Shown here piece by piece: positions 8,183-17,585 of a stretch of DNA of 64,000 bases. The notes under the pieces were generated by a model. The model searched no databases. It saw only the letters and a list, made by a program, of their open reading frames with translations, and was not told the DNA's origin. This DNA is from Halomicrobium katesii DSM 19301 (lineage in GTDB: Archaea > Halobacteriota > Halobacteria > Halobacteriales > Haloarculaceae). Both the position numbers and the translations under genes were made by a program. The stretch is from positions 2,543,512-2,607,511 of the forward strand of contig NZ_KB905378.1 of assembly GCF_000379085.1 (NCBI RefSeq), given 5' to 3'. Within the stretch, counting starts at the first letter, position 1. Each line of letters begins with the position of its first letter.

Positions 8183-9065
8183 GAATACGACTTCACGAGA
8201 AGAAGCGACGTTCACTGACGACGAACAGCACGAGACAGTCCGTGACCGATACGCGGGGGTCGCATCGGAGGACACGGACTGTTGTGAATCGAACACGACA
8301 GCCGACTGCTGTAGTGATACGGAGTCGCCGACGAGTGGCGATACCGACACGGAGACGCTAACCGGCTGCTGTACAAACGATAAGACATCAGCGACATGGG
8401 CAGAACACGTTGGGTACAGTTCCGAAGATATCGAGTCGGTTCCAGCCGATGCGAACCTCGGGCTCGGGTGTGGTAATCCGACCGCTATCGCAAACCTGTC
8501 TCCGGGAAGGACGGTCCTGGACCTCGGTTCCGGCGGTGGATTCGACTGTTTCCTCGCTGCAAATGAGGTCGGCACGGAGGGACACGTTATCGGCGTCGAC
8601 ATGACGCCTGAGATGATCGAGAAAGCCCGCACAAGCAGTGAGAACAACGACGCTGAGAACGTTGAATTCCGGCTCGGTGTGATAGAACATCTGCCCGTCG
8701 GCGACGAAACCGTCGACGTCATCATCTCGAACTGCGTAATCAATCTCTCGCCAGACAAGCGGCAGGTGTGTGAAGAGGCGTATCGGGTGCTCCATCCCGG
8801 CGGCAGATTGGCGATCTCGGACGTCGTTTTGACGGCTAAGCTCCCCGAGGAATTGCGTGCAGACCTTGACTCGATCGCGGAGTGCATCGGTGGTGCGTCA
8901 CTGATCGAGAGATTGGAGGCTCTGCTTGAGGAGACCGGTTTCCAAGATGTCCGAATCGAACCCAAGGACGAAACCCAAGACTTCATCCGCGAATGGGGTG
9001 ATGATCGCGACTTAGATGAGTACCTCGTTTCTGCGACTATTCGGGGACACAAACCGAGCGCTTAG
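8175..9065 (+). CDS. arsM: Arsenite S-adenosylmethionine methyltransferase (ArsM-like)
   Basis: A 296-residue SAM-dependent methyltransferase. The SAM site is VLDLGSGGGFDCFLAA (about 114-129) with GVDMTPEMIEKAR. The three cysteines typical of ArsM arsenic binding are present: LGCGNP (Cys99), SNCVINL (Cys187) and AECIGGA (Cys237). An unusual N-terminal extension of about 75 residues carries three CC pairs (36-37, 45-46, 65-66) in a Ser/Thr/Asp-rich, probably disordered, stretch that may hand arsenite to the active site. The enzyme would convert arsenite to methylated species, which the upstream permease could export. Start ATG 8175 is chosen because the frame upstream lacks coding character. 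Confidence 0.88.
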   Translation: MTENTTSREEATFTDDEQHETVRDRYAGVASEDTDCCESNTTADCCSDTESPTSGDTDTETLTGCCTNDKTSATWAEHVGYSSEDIESVPADANLGLGCGNPTAIANLSPGRTVLDLGSGGGFDCFLAANEVGTEGHVIGVDMTPEMIEKARTSSENNDAENVEFRLGVIEHLPVGDETVDVIISNCVINLSPDKRQVCEEAYRVLHPGGRLAISDVVLTAKLPEELRADLDSIAECIGGASLIERLEALLEETGFQDVRIEPKDETQDFIREWGDDRDLDEYLVSATIRGHKPSA

Positions 9066-9242
9066 CCGCGATATCGGAGTTCGTGCAACGTCAACATCGG
9101 ACCCGCGACTCTCGCACAGCGATCCGGCAAGCTGGTGTCCTCTGTGAACACGAAGACCATCGAGCACGACGTTATCCGCGACGGCCGCGCGGACACCGAG
9201 AGTGTGAGAGCGCGGGGAGCAGAGAGCGATCGGCTGTCGTCG

Positions 9243-11117
9243 TCAGTCGAACCCGGGGAACTCCGCGAGGTCGACCTCGTCGATCGCACCGGCGAGTCGA
9301 TCGACTGCGGGCTTGTCTCGACGATCGGCCGTTGTGAGTACGCGGACCCGCTGTCGGCCCAACGAGACGAAACCGAGTCCGAGCGCCGTCGCAGTCGCCC
9401 GGAGTCCGAGGCCGGCGTCGGCGTCGCCGTCCGAGACTGCGCGGGCCGGGCTCTCGCCGCCGGTGGTCGTCAGGTCGTACCCCGAGATGTCGTCTGTCAG
9501 CTCGCTCCGGGCGATGTCGCGTTCGTCCGCGAGGGCGTCGAGATGGGCGTCGAAGCTGGTACGGAGCCCGAATCCGGTCGCGAGATTAACCATCGATCTG
9601 TCGTCGTCGACCAGCGACGGGACGCCCTCGATGCCGTCGGGATTGCCCGCGGGGACGACGAGCCCCCACTCGCGAGTCCAGCCGCCCAACTCGACGGCGT
9701 CCGAGGGCGCTCCGGTCGGGCCAGCGGCAACCACCACGTCGGGGATCCCCTCACGCAGTCGCCGCAGTGCCTCACGGGTCTCGACGGGGAGAAAGCGTGG
9801 CTCGTCCAGACCGTCGAGGAGCTGAGAAGCCACGGGATCGGTGTCGCCGGCACACAGCACCGACGGAGGCCGAACGTCGGGCGAGAACAGCTCCACCGTG
9901 ACGGACTCGCCCGCGTCGAGGAAGGCTGTGTCGGCGGGCACGGTCACGGTCCCGTCCGCGTCGACGAGACTCGTCGTCGCGCCGCTGCCCTTGTCGACCG
10001 GGTAGACGAGCAGGTCGCCGTCGCCGTTCTCGACGAGGCCGGCAGCCAGCAGCCGGCGGCGACCCTCCTCACAGCGTTCCCGGACGGCCATCTCGCCGGT
10101 CACGGTCGCGGTGGCGGGTTCGGGGAGACCCGCCGCGTCGCGGATCTGCGGTGCGACGAACGTCCGGAAGATCGTCAGCGCAGAGACCGGATACCCCGGC
10201 AGGCCCACGTAGGCCGCGTCGCCGAGTTCACCGATCAACATCGGCTTTCCGGGCTTGATCGCGGTCCCGTGCAGGAGGAGCGTCCCCTGGGATTGGACGA
10301 CACTGTAGATCACGTCGACGGCGCTGGCGCTCGTCGATCCCGACGAGAGGACGAGATCACACTCCGTCGCGGCCCGCCGGAGCAGTCGCTTCATGGCCTC
10401 GTAATCGTCGCCGACGTGGGGGTACAGCTCCGGCGCTCCGCCGGCCTCCGCGACGGCCGTCGCGATCGTGTAGCTGTTCACGTCGTAGATCTCTCCAGCC
10501 TGGCTCTGGAGGGGCTCGCCCGGGCGGACGAGTTCGTCGCCCGTCGAGAGGATACCCACCGTCGGCTTCGCTCGGACCGGCACCTCGTCGACGCCGAGCG
10601 CGGAGAGCAGCCCGATCTCGCGGGGGGTGAGCCGCGTTCCGGGGCCCAGCGCCCGGGTCCCGGCAGCGATGTCTGCCCCCGAGAGCATGACGTTCTGGCC
10701 GGGAGTGACTGCGGTTCTGATCTCGACGCCGTCGTCGGTCGTCGTCGTCCGCTCGACGATTACGACCGCGTCGGCACCGTCGGGCATCACCGCGCCGGTC
10801 GAGACCTCGACCGCCGTTCCGGATTCGACGGACGCCGCCGGCCGCTCACCGGCGTGGACCGCGCCGGCCAGCGACAGGGTCACCGGGCTCGCTTCGTCGG
10901 CGTCGAAGGTGTCCTCGGCCCGGACCGCGTACCCGTCCATGCTCGCCCGATCGAACCCCGGCACGTCCAGTGTCGCGTCGATGCGCTCGTCGAGGACGCG
11001 CCCGCGGGCCCCGTCGAGGGGGACCGTCTCGGCACCGGGATCGATGTCGAGGCCGTCGGCGACCTCGTGTGCGCGCTCGGGCGTCGCGAGATCACGGAAC
11101 TCCTTGCGGTCGCTCAC
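9243..11117 (-). CDS. moeA: MoeA-type molybdopterin molybdenumtransferase fused to a PBP-like domain
   Basis: A 624-residue two-part protein. Residues about 5-400 are a MoeA domain that inserts molybdenum into molybdopterin: ASMDGYAVRAEDTF, TGAVMPDGADAVV, a MoCF-like core with GILSTGDELVRPGE and VLSSGSTSASAVD, then GLPGYPVSALTIF. The C-terminal 210 residues resemble the periplasmic-binding-protein-like domain fused to MoeA in many archaea and may sense molybdate or another ligand. GTG at 11117 is chosen because it forms a GTGA overlap with the stop of the second MoeA upstream; GTG 11126 is possible. The motif around SSGSTS differs from the usual SGGVSVGE, so it may have a different substrate from its partner. 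Confidence 0.88.
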   Translation of the reverse strand: MSDRKEFRDLATPERAHEVADGLDIDPGAETVPLDGARGRVLDERIDATLDVPGFDRASMDGYAVRAEDTFDADEASPVTLSLAGAVHAGERPAASVESGTAVEVSTGAVMPDGADAVVIVERTTTTDDGVEIRTAVTPGQNVMLSGADIAAGTRALGPGTRLTPREIGLLSALGVDEVPVRAKPTVGILSTGDELVRPGEPLQSQAGEIYDVNSYTIATAVAEAGGAPELYPHVGDDYEAMKRLLRRAATECDLVLSSGSTSASAVDVIYSVVQSQGTLLLHGTAIKPGKPMLIGELGDAAYVGLPGYPVSALTIFRTFVAPQIRDAAGLPEPATATVTGEMAVRERCEEGRRRLLAAGLVENGDGDLLVYPVDKGSGATTSLVDADGTVTVPADTAFLDAGESVTVELFSPDVRPPSVLCAGDTDPVASQLLDGLDEPRFLPVETREALRRLREGIPDVVVAAGPTGAPSDAVELGGWTREWGLVVPAGNPDGIEGVPSLVDDDRSMVNLATGFGLRTSFDAHLDALADERDIARSELTDDISGYDLTTTGGESPARAVSDGDADAGLGLRATATALGLGFVSLGRQRVRVLTTADRRDKPAVDRLAGAIDEVDLAEFPGFD

Positions 11118-12328
11118 GGCGACCACTCCCAGTCCTCGACGGCGACGGTCCGACCGGCGTCGTACCCCTCGCTGTCTTCTGGAACGACGACCCAGCCGTC
11201 GGCCAGCGCGACGCTGGAGAGGACGCCGGCACCGCTGGCTCTGGTGGGTGTCGCCGTCCGCTCGTCGCCGTCACGATCCAGCCGAACGCGGACGAACGAG
11301 CGCGTCCCGACCTCGCTCGCGACCTTTCGCTCCAGACGGGCCTCCGTCACCGGTGGCTCGCGCTCGGGGAGGTGTGCGAGCTTCTTGAGGGCCGGCCGGA
11401 GCAGCTGGACGGCGTTGACGATCGTCGCCACCGGATAGCCCGGTAACACGAGGATCGGCGTCTCCTCGACGCGGCCGACGGCGACCGGGTGGCCGGGCTT
11501 GAGTGCGACGCCGTGGACCGAGACCGTCCCGAGATCGTCGACGACCGCCGGCAAGAGATCCCGCTCGCCGACCGAGGAGCCGCCGGTCGTCACGATCAGG
11601 TCGTGGTCGAGGTCTCGCTCGATCGCCGACCGAAGCGCGGCCTCGTCGTCGGTGACCACGTCACGGTAGGTCGGTTCCCCTCCCCACCGCCGGACGTACT
11701 GAGCGACGGTCTGGCCGTTCGTCTCGACGACTTCGCCGGGTTCAGGATCGGACTGGACGAGTTCCTCGCCCGTCGGGACGACGCTGACTCGCGGGCGCTC
11801 GAACACCGCCACGGTCTCGACTCCGAGTGCCTTCAACAGTCCCAGATCGGAGGGACGGAGCTGGTGGCCGGGATCGAACAGGTGCTGTCCGTCCGCGACG
11901 TCGTCACCGACCGGCGCGACGTTCTGGCCGCTGGCGACGGCGTCGAACACCTCGATCGTCGCGTCGTCGGCCTCGACCCGCTCGACCCGTACGACCGCGT
12001 CGGCACCCTCCGGCAGTTCGCTCCCGGTGTGGACGCGGCACGCGGCGTTCGGGCCGACCGACTCCGATCGCTCCAGTCGGACCGGCGATCGTCGGGTCGC
12101 TCCGAACGTGTCCTCGGCCCGAACGGCGAAGCCGTCCATCGCCGCGCGCGGATAGTGTGGCACCGGTCGCCGGGCCGTGTGTTCGCTCGCGAGCGCCCGT
12201 CCGTCGGCGTCCGTGATCGGCACCGCCTCCGTTCGAGACACCGGCGACAGCGAGTCGAGCAGCCGCCCGCGGGCCGGCCCGAGCCGCGTCCGCTCTCTGA
12301 ATCCGACGCCTCGAGGGTCGTCTGTCAT
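11114..12328 (-). CDS. moeA: MoeA-type molybdopterin molybdenumtransferase
   Basis: A single-domain 404-residue MoeA paralogue with AAMDGFAVRAEDTF, TGSELPEGADAVV, VVPTGEELV, the canonical VTTGGSSVGERD motif and VLPGYPVATIV. It uses molybdate and adenylylated molybdopterin to form Mo-molybdopterin. It lies upstream of, and overlaps, the MoeA-PBP fusion gene, so both are probably co-expressed. MoaA lies further upstream on the same strand. Having two MoeA forms side by side is common in haloarchaea. ATG 12328 is preferred; the longer frame starting at 12379 has atypical residues. Confidence 0.9.
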   Translation of the reverse strand: MTDDPRGVGFRERTRLGPARGRLLDSLSPVSRTEAVPITDADGRALASEHTARRPVPHYPRAAMDGFAVRAEDTFGATRRSPVRLERSESVGPNAACRVHTGSELPEGADAVVRVERVEADDATIEVFDAVASGQNVAPVGDDVADGQHLFDPGHQLRPSDLGLLKALGVETVAVFERPRVSVVPTGEELVQSDPEPGEVVETNGQTVAQYVRRWGGEPTYRDVVTDDEAALRSAIERDLDHDLIVTTGGSSVGERDLLPAVVDDLGTVSVHGVALKPGHPVAVGRVEETPILVLPGYPVATIVNAVQLLRPALKKLAHLPEREPPVTEARLERKVASEVGTRSFVRVRLDRDGDERTATPTRASGAGVLSSVALADGWVVVPEDSEGYDAGRTVAVEDWEWSP

Positions 12329-12471
12329 ACTCGAACACAGGCCGCCGGAGGGCAAAAAGCCACGACTTCGCGAGGCCAACGACGGGGCACGCGATACCGT
12401 CGGCTGTCCCGTCGTGAAGCGATTCGCCCCCTAGAGCGGCGAAAGCGGGGAGATTCCGACGACCGTCCGTC

Positions 12472-13479
12472 TCAGTCCTCGGTGTAGGCGTAGGGGGCGC
12501 GGTCGCCCTCCCCGTCGCGGTACCGCTCGTTGCGTTCCCAGCCGTCCTCGGTCTCGACCATGTACTCGCCGTAGTAGGGGACGCGGCTGGCCACGGTCGA
12601 CCGGAACGCATCGCGCATGCGAGACTTCGTCTCGCCGATCGACCGGAGGTCGTCGTTGCGGTTCAGACAGCCCTTCAGGTAGCCGTCGTGGGTGAGTCGC
12701 ACCCGGTGGCAGTTCGCACAGAACGTCTCGTTGCCCACCGGGTCGACGATCTCGACCATCCCCTCGCGGTCGCCGTCGTCGCTCGCGACGAAGTACCGCC
12801 ACCGGTCGTGCATCCGACGGTGCTCGATCCGGTCGGCCCGTTCGGACAGCCAGTCGTGGACGCGATCGATGTCGATCGCCCACTCCGGGTGGCCGGCCAG
12901 CTCGGGCATGTACTCGATGAGCTGGAGGCGAAGCCCCTCGTTCTCGACGACGTGATCGACCATCTCCGGAACGTACCCCGCCGTCGGCTCGAACACCACC
13001 ATGTTGATCTTCACCGGGGCGAGTCCGGCGTCGACCGCCGCCTCGACGCCCTCCAGCACGCGGTCGTACGCGCCGCTCTGGGTGAGTTCGGCGAACGCCT
13101 CCCGGTCGAGTGCGTCCTGGGAGATGTTGACTCGTTCGAGTCCGGCGTCGACGAGTTCGGTCGCTCGCCCGGGAAGGTAGGTCCCGTTCGTCGTCAGGGA
13201 CACCGCCATCTCGTCGGGCGTCCGCTCGACGATCTCGGCGAGGTCCTCTCTGAGCAGCGGTTCCCCGCCGGTGAACTTCACCGAGTCGACGCCGAAGTCC
13301 GCGGCCACTTCGAGGAAGTCGACGACCCGGTCCGTCGAGAGCTCGTCGTCCTGTGCCGCCAGTGGCCCGCGCGTGTCGCCCAGCCCCTCGTTGTGGCAGT
13401 AGACGCAGTCGAAGTTACACCGATCGGTCAGCGAGACGCGGACGCCCGAGACCTCGCGACCGAACTCGTCTGACAGCAT
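12472..13479 (-). CDS. moaA: GTP 3',8-cyclase MoaA (radical SAM)
   Basis: A 335-residue radical-SAM enzyme that starts molybdopterin synthesis by rearranging GTP to 3',8-cyclo-GTP. The N-terminal cluster motif is CNFDCVYC (Cys21, Cys25, Cys28), with [11 protein letters not shown] following. The C-terminal cluster ligands are Cys254, Cys257 and Cys271 ([19 protein letters not shown]). The C-terminus ends AYTED and lacks the Gly-Gly tail of bacterial MoaA, but the MoaA-specific second cluster supports the call. The stop codon TGA is followed at once by GACGGACGG, resembling the ends of nearby palindromic elements. The product feeds the MoeA pair and ultimately NarG. Confidence 0.92.
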   Translation of the reverse strand: MLSDEFGREVSGVRVSLTDRCNFDCVYCHNEGLGDTRGPLAAQDDELSTDRVVDFLEVAADFGVDSVKFTGGEPLLREDLAEIVERTPDEMAVSLTTNGTYLPGRATELVDAGLERVNISQDALDREAFAELTQSGAYDRVLEGVEAAVDAGLAPVKINMVVFEPTAGYVPEMVDHVVENEGLRLQLIEYMPELAGHPEWAIDIDRVHDWLSERADRIEHRRMHDRWRYFVASDDGDREGMVEIVDPVGNETFCANCHRVRLTHDGYLKGCLNRNDDLRSIGETKSRMRDAFRSTVASRVPYYGEYMVETEDGWERNERYRDGEGDRAPYAYTED

Positions 13480-13503
13480 TCGAGTTGAGACAAGGCGTTC
13501 GAG

Positions 13504-13570
13504 ACGGATAAGTGACGCTGGTCACCGGTGCGGGATCGTTCCCGCCCGGTGGGAATCTCACCGTCCGTAT
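13504..13570. repeat. Degenerate palindromic element related to family B
   Basis: An imperfect inverted repeat (acggataagtgac at the left, ctcaccgtccgtat at the right) with an inner gcggga/tcccgc hairpin, about 67 bp. Its right end overlaps the stop codon of the minus-strand hydrolase (TGA at 13572-13570) by one base, as the better-preserved copy at 15356-15437 does with its gene. It lies in the gap between moaA and that hydrolase. It is too eroded to be certain. Confidence 0.4.
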
Positions 13571-14214
13571 CAGTCCGAACCCGTCAGCGTCGACAGCAGA
13601 TCGACGACGTACTCGACCTCGTCGTCGACGATCGTGTGGCCCATGCCCTCGTAGAGTCGCGTCTCGACGGTGGCTCCGAGGCGCTCGAACACGTCCGCGG
13701 ACTCGGTGACGCGAGTCTCCGGAATGTGCGGGTCGGAGTCGCTACAGCCGAAGAAGGCCGGCATCCCGTCGAGTTCCCCGTCGTGGTCGAACGCCGTCCC
13801 GAGCGGTCCGATGAGTCCGCCGCTGAAGGCGACGAGTCCACCGTACGCGCGGGGGTTCCGGGCGACGTACTCGCTGGCGAGACAGGCACCCTGAGAGAAC
13901 CCCATCAGGACGATCTGTTCGTGGTCGAGGCCCGCTGCGAGGGCTCTTTCGATCGTGTCCGCGACGACGCCGAGTGCGGCGGTGAGGTGTGGCTCGTTGC
14001 TCTCGATCGGGTCGACGAAACGGTTGGGGTACCAGCTCCCGCGCTGTGCCTGCGGTGCGAGATACGCGACGCCGTCGACGGCGATCTCGTCTGCGAGCTG
14101 GAGAAATCCCTCGGCTCTGGCTCCGCGGCCGTGGATCATCACGACGGCGACGCTGGCGTCGTCCAGCGGCGTGCCCGCGGTGTGGACCGGCTGGTCGGCG
14201 TGTGGCTCACTCAT
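13570..14214 (-). CDS. Alpha/beta hydrolase (phospholipase/carboxylesterase family)
   Basis: A 214-residue cytoplasmic serine hydrolase with a complete triad: GFSQGA (Ser107), an Asp in DSDPHIP (Asp161) and GMGHTI (His193). VVMIHGRGA (about 24-32) supplies the oxyanion region. The length and HGRGA/SQGA pattern match the small carboxylesterases related to YpfH and acyl-protein thioesterases. The true substrate cannot be told. ATG 14214 is chosen because the upstream 41 codons are Pro/His-rich and non-homologous. Confidence 0.85.
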   Translation of the reverse strand: MSEPHADQPVHTAGTPLDDASVAVVMIHGRGARAEGFLQLADEIAVDGVAYLAPQAQRGSWYPNRFVDPIESNEPHLTAALGVVADTIERALAAGLDHEQIVLMGFSQGACLASEYVARNPRAYGGLVAFSGGLIGPLGTAFDHDGELDGMPAFFGCSDSDPHIPETRVTESADVFERLGATVETRLYEGMGHTIVDDEVEYVVDLLSTLTGSD

Positions 14215-14347
14215 CTGTCGGCCCCGGCTGTCCGTGTCGGCGTGGTTCTGTGTCGTGACATGGTGGTGCCGTCGCGGTGACGGATACGGCGACGTAGGTC
14301 GCCGAGGGCCAAAGGTCTGTGCTGACACCGATGTCACCGCGGGGCCG

Positions 14348-15244
14348 CTACTGGAGCGCCAGGACGGATTCGTCGGGCGCAGCGAACAGCTCCTTGACCC
14401 GATCGACGCCGTCGCCGACCTCCGAGCGGTTCTCCAGCAGGACAGTCTCGCTGGGGAACAGCTGCTCTCCCAGTTCGAGCCCGTGGTCGCGGGCGGTCGA
14501 ACCGGTCACGGTGAGGTAGACGCCCAGCCCGACCTCGGCGATGGCGGCCTCCTCTTCCCGTCCGTTCTCGGGGTAGACGAACTCGATGTCTCGCAGGGCG
14601 TCCGTGCCGATGACGGCCTCGACCAGCCGCTCGTAGCGCGGCGAGATACAGAGATCGCCCTCGTAGGCCGAGAGAAACTCGCGGGAGAGGTCGTGTGGGA
14701 GCGACTCGCGCACCGCTGGCGTTCCGAGCAGCGTGTGATACACCGTATCACCCATCCCGGTGACGACGCGAACGTCCGTGTCGACCGGATCGATCCGCTC
14801 GTTGATGGCTGCGATCTCGGTCAGGGGATCGTCCCGCAGCTGCACGACCTCTTCGAGGACGAGGTCGGCACTGTCGAAGCCCAGCGCGAACTCGTGTTTG
14901 CGCAGCGACCGAAACGGCTCCTCTCGACCGACCAGACGCAGGTCGATCCCGTCGACCGGGACCGTCAGGCTGTCGAAGACGACGCGTCGGGGCATCCCCT
15001 CGCGGTCGTCTCGCAAGAGCGTGTACTCGGGTCTGGTCGGGTCGTCGAGGTCGCTGTACGCCGCGAGACGATCGTACACCGGCGCGTCGGGTGTGGCGTC
15101 GTCCTTCGTGATGGCCTTCTCGTAGCGCAGCGTCGAGATCACGTCGTCGGCGATCTCGGTGAACGCTGCCGTCGTCGCCAGCCGTTCGAGCACGGCCTCC
15201 AGCGGGCGACCCTTGCGTGGAACGGCCACGCTGATCGTCGTCAT
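14348..15244 (-). CDS. HisG-like protein of unknown function
   Basis: A 298-residue protein starting MTTISVAVPRKGRPLEAVLERL, which resembles the opening of ATP phosphoribosyltransferase HisG (ALPNKGRL). A two-lobe ligand-binding fold is suggested by alternating strands and helices. HisG-specific motifs such as the GxxDxxxE region are not clear, and 298 residues is about 15 longer than usual archaeal HisG. It may be a paralogue with a different ligand. hisD is 39 kb away, so there is no histidine operon context. Confidence 0.5.
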   Translation of the reverse strand: MTTISVAVPRKGRPLEAVLERLATTAAFTEIADDVISTLRYEKAITKDDATPDAPVYDRLAAYSDLDDPTRPEYTLLRDDREGMPRRVVFDSLTVPVDGIDLRLVGREEPFRSLRKHEFALGFDSADLVLEEVVQLRDDPLTEIAAINERIDPVDTDVRVVTGMGDTVYHTLLGTPAVRESLPHDLSREFLSAYEGDLCISPRYERLVEAVIGTDALRDIEFVYPENGREEEAAIAEVGLGVYLTVTGSTARDHGLELGEQLFPSETVLLENRSEVGDGVDRVKELFAAPDESVLALQ

Positions 15245-15355
15245 TACGATGGCACAGACGATGAGGGAGTAAAACGAGTCCGGTTTCACACCGGTGGATG
15301 TCACCGTGTCGATATGCCCCTGTCCCGGAGTGGGCGGGACGCGACCGGTCGCGTC

Positions 15356-15437
15356 ATACGGACGGTTGTAGGCGTTTACCCAGTCGACCGCACGACGGCG
15401 TGCGGTCGATCTGGTAAAGACCTACAACTTTCCGTAT
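15356..15437. repeat. Palindromic element family B, copy 1 (82 bp)
   Basis: Outer arms atacggacggttgtagg and cctacaactttccgtat (two mismatches) enclose an inner hairpin gaccgcac...gtgcggtc. The element is 82 bp long. Its reverse complement differs from the copy at 24057-24138 at only four positions, all C/T or G/A transitions. The right end overlaps by one base the TGA stop (15439-15437) of the minus-strand coiled-coil protein gene. No coding capacity. Confidence 0.87.
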
Positions 15438-16627
15438 CAGTCGCCGCCACCGATGACCGACGAGAGCTGTTCGCGCCACTGCTTGAGCTCGGCGATCTCC
15501 TCGTCGATCTCTTCGATCTGGCTCTCCACGCCCGCATCGGCCATCTCCTCGCGGATCTCTTCGAGGTCGTCCTGGACGCCGTCGAGGGTCGACTCCAGCT
15601 CCGATACGTCGCCTGTCACGTCGTCGACACTCTCGTCGATCTGCTCGACGCCGTCGGCGAGTCCGTCGATCTGAGCGCCGTTCTCGGCGGCCGTCGACTT
15701 GACCGATGCCAGCTCGGACTCGAACTCCTCGACTTCGGAACGGAACTGCTCGACCTCGGACTCGAACTCGTCGATGAGCTGTTCGCCGGTGCCGTTCTCG
15801 TCGAGGAACTCTTCGAGTGCGTCGGTGTAGGCGACGACGTCGGAGACGTCTTTCTGGAGCTTGTCGATCCGGGCCGTCACGGAGCCGTCGTCGCTCGCGA
15901 GGTCGAAGGCCTTCCGGAGGATCTGGACGTCTTCCTTCCGGACCTCGTTGTTCCGGAGCTCGTTCGCCATCGCGGCGACGAGGCTCCCGCCCTCGACTTC
16001 GACGCTGCTCGCAGTCCCGTTGTTCGCCGCCTGCTGGGCCGATGCGTCCTCGGCCGCCTCCTCGGCGTCGCCGTCCGTCTCCTCGGGAGCGCGTTCGGCG
16101 GCACGGCGCTGCTGGCCCTCGTTGTTCGGATCCTTCAGGTCGAGGGTCTCGATGTCCTCGTCGTCGGACTCTTCGAGCCCCGGAACGCTGTCGGCGTCGC
16201 CGCTGATCACGTCTTTGACAGCGTCGGACCCTTCGCCGACGACTTCGCCCCCGTCGTCTTCCAGCGGCGGGTCGATGCGGTCGATCTGTGGTTCGGTGAG
16301 GAACTGCTCGACGTTGTCGGTACCGGTCGCGCGGATTCCGTACACCGTCGTGTACTCCGATTCGGGTTCGAGTTCACGCTCGAAGGCGATCTCGTCGTCG
16401 TCGATCGTCCAGTACTCGCTCCCGTACTCCGGGTGAAAGCCCAGATCTTCGACTGCCACGTCTTCCGGAACCACGTCGGTCAGCCGCACGCTCACCGGTT
16501 CGGTCCGGCTGGACGCGAAATTGAACGCGATGGCAGGCACCGGGAACTCGTCGGCCTCGTACCGTTTGGTGACGGTCACCCCATCGGAGGCCACGGTAAT
16601 CTCCTCGTACGCCTGAGAGTCACTCAT
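15437..16627 (-). CDS. Haloarchaeal coiled-coil protein of unknown function
   Basis: A 396-residue acidic cytoplasmic protein. Residues 1-115 look like a beta-rich domain (ITVASDGVTVTKRYEADEFP, then VRLTDVVPEDVAVEDLGFHP). Residues 115-205 are disordered and Asp/Glu-rich. Residues about 250-390 are a long heptad-patterned coiled coil (ESEVEQFRSEVEEFESELAS, then IEEIDEEIAELKQWREQL). No signal or membrane segment is present. A TATA-like tttaatatt lies about 26 bases upstream of the ATG at 16627. Its distance from the archaellin gene (about 1 kb) may hint at a structural or signalling role, but this is only proximity. Confidence 0.7.
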   Translation of the reverse strand: MSDSQAYEEITVASDGVTVTKRYEADEFPVPAIAFNFASSRTEPVSVRLTDVVPEDVAVEDLGFHPEYGSEYWTIDDDEIAFERELEPESEYTTVYGIRATGTDNVEQFLTEPQIDRIDPPLEDDGGEVVGEGSDAVKDVISGDADSVPGLEESDDEDIETLDLKDPNNEGQQRRAAERAPEETDGDAEEAAEDASAQQAANNGTASSVEVEGGSLVAAMANELRNNEVRKEDVQILRKAFDLASDDGSVTARIDKLQKDVSDVVAYTDALEEFLDENGTGEQLIDEFESEVEQFRSEVEEFESELASVKSTAAENGAQIDGLADGVEQIDESVDDVTGDVSELESTLDGVQDDLEEIREEMADAGVESQIEEIDEEIAELKQWREQLSSVIGGGD

Positions 16628-16699
16628 GTCTCGAATAGCGTCGACCGAGAATATTAAAGATACGTATTGCCTGCTTTATTACTTTTTTGAGCTGTCAAT

Positions 16700-17533
16700 T
16701 CATTCCAGGTCGATCCGATCACCGATCTCGACGATGTCGAGGGTCGCCGGTGCGGGGAAGCTGTTGACGTGGTTGTGTAGCACTGTCGGCTCCGTCGTCA
16801 TGCCCTTCCACATGTCCCAGTGGGTCGGGACGAGCGTCTCGAGCTGGAGTTCGTTCGCGGCTTCGACGATCATGTTCTCGTCGTTGTACCACTTCGTGCG
16901 TTCGGGTTCGCGGGTCTCCTTGTCGGGAATCATCCCGACGGTACCGAACGCGAGGACGCCCACGTCGATGTCGTAGGACTCGCCGACGGGCTCGAACGCG
17001 CCAGGCCGTGCGTCGCCGCCGTGGAAGAACGTCCCCGCGTCGTGTTCGAAGACGTACGAGACCGGGTGGTCGGCGTCGGGGTCGTTGGCGGGTTCGACGT
17101 GGACGGTGAGATCACCGACCTCGAAGGTGTCTCCTTCGCCGATCTCGCGGAGCTGTTCGTCGTCGACGTCCCACGTCTCGGTCCAGTTTTCGGCCGAGAC
17201 CACGTCGTGGCTCGCGTCGGTGCCGTAGAACGTGGCTCCCGTACCGGCGAGGATCGGTGCCTGGCTCGGCCCGTGCGTGTGGTCCGTGTGTTCGTGGGTC
17301 GCGAGGACCGCGTCCGCCTCGCGCACGTCGTCGGGATCGAACGGGACGGGGATCATCCGGACCGTCCGTGGCGGATCGCCGATACCCAGATACGGGTCGA
17401 CGTAGACGACCGAGCCGCCGCTGGACTTGAGTACGAAGCCGTTACAGCCGAGATACCAGATCGCGAGTCCGTCGGGATCCGCGTCTTCGACCGCGCGAAC
17501 GAGCCAGTCGCCCCAGTCGGAGTCGACAGTCAT
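16700..17533 (-). CDS. Metallo-beta-lactamase-fold hydrolase (UlaG/YtnP-like)
   Basis: A 277-residue metallohydrolase with the binuclear metal motif THEHTDH (His80, His82, Asp84, His85), a strand VVYVDPYLG before it, FFHGGDAR with a further Asp ligand and LVPTHWDMWKG near the end. The insertions and the HGGD and THWD motifs match the UlaG-type L-ascorbate-6-phosphate lactonase branch. Sugar-lactone substrates are known for that branch, but there are no ascorbate genes here, so specificity is open. No signal peptide, so cytoplasmic. Confidence 0.82.
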   Translation of the reverse strand: MTVDSDWGDWLVRAVEDADPDGLAIWYLGCNGFVLKSSGGSVVYVDPYLGIGDPPRTVRMIPVPFDPDDVREADAVLATHEHTDHTHGPSQAPILAGTGATFYGTDASHDVVSAENWTETWDVDDEQLREIGEGDTFEVGDLTVHVEPANDPDADHPVSYVFEHDAGTFFHGGDARPGAFEPVGESYDIDVGVLAFGTVGMIPDKETREPERTKWYNDENMIVEAANELQLETLVPTHWDMWKGMTTEPTVLHNHVNSFPAPATLDIVEIGDRIDLE

Positions 17534-17585
17534 GGTTGCACGTGTCGCGAGCGGCCGCTAAGTCCTTGCGAAAGCGGGCGACGGC

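Noticed and set aside
9135-11438. A 767-codon plus-strand open frame
   Set aside because: Antisense to the two MoeA genes and without any recognisable motif; it arises from codon bias at GC-rich third positions.
13955-16657. A 900-codon open frame on the plus strand
   Set aside because: It is antisense to three minus-strand genes with clear protein character. Its product is Arg/Val/Leu-rich with no domain, as expected for out-of-phase translation of GC-rich DNA.
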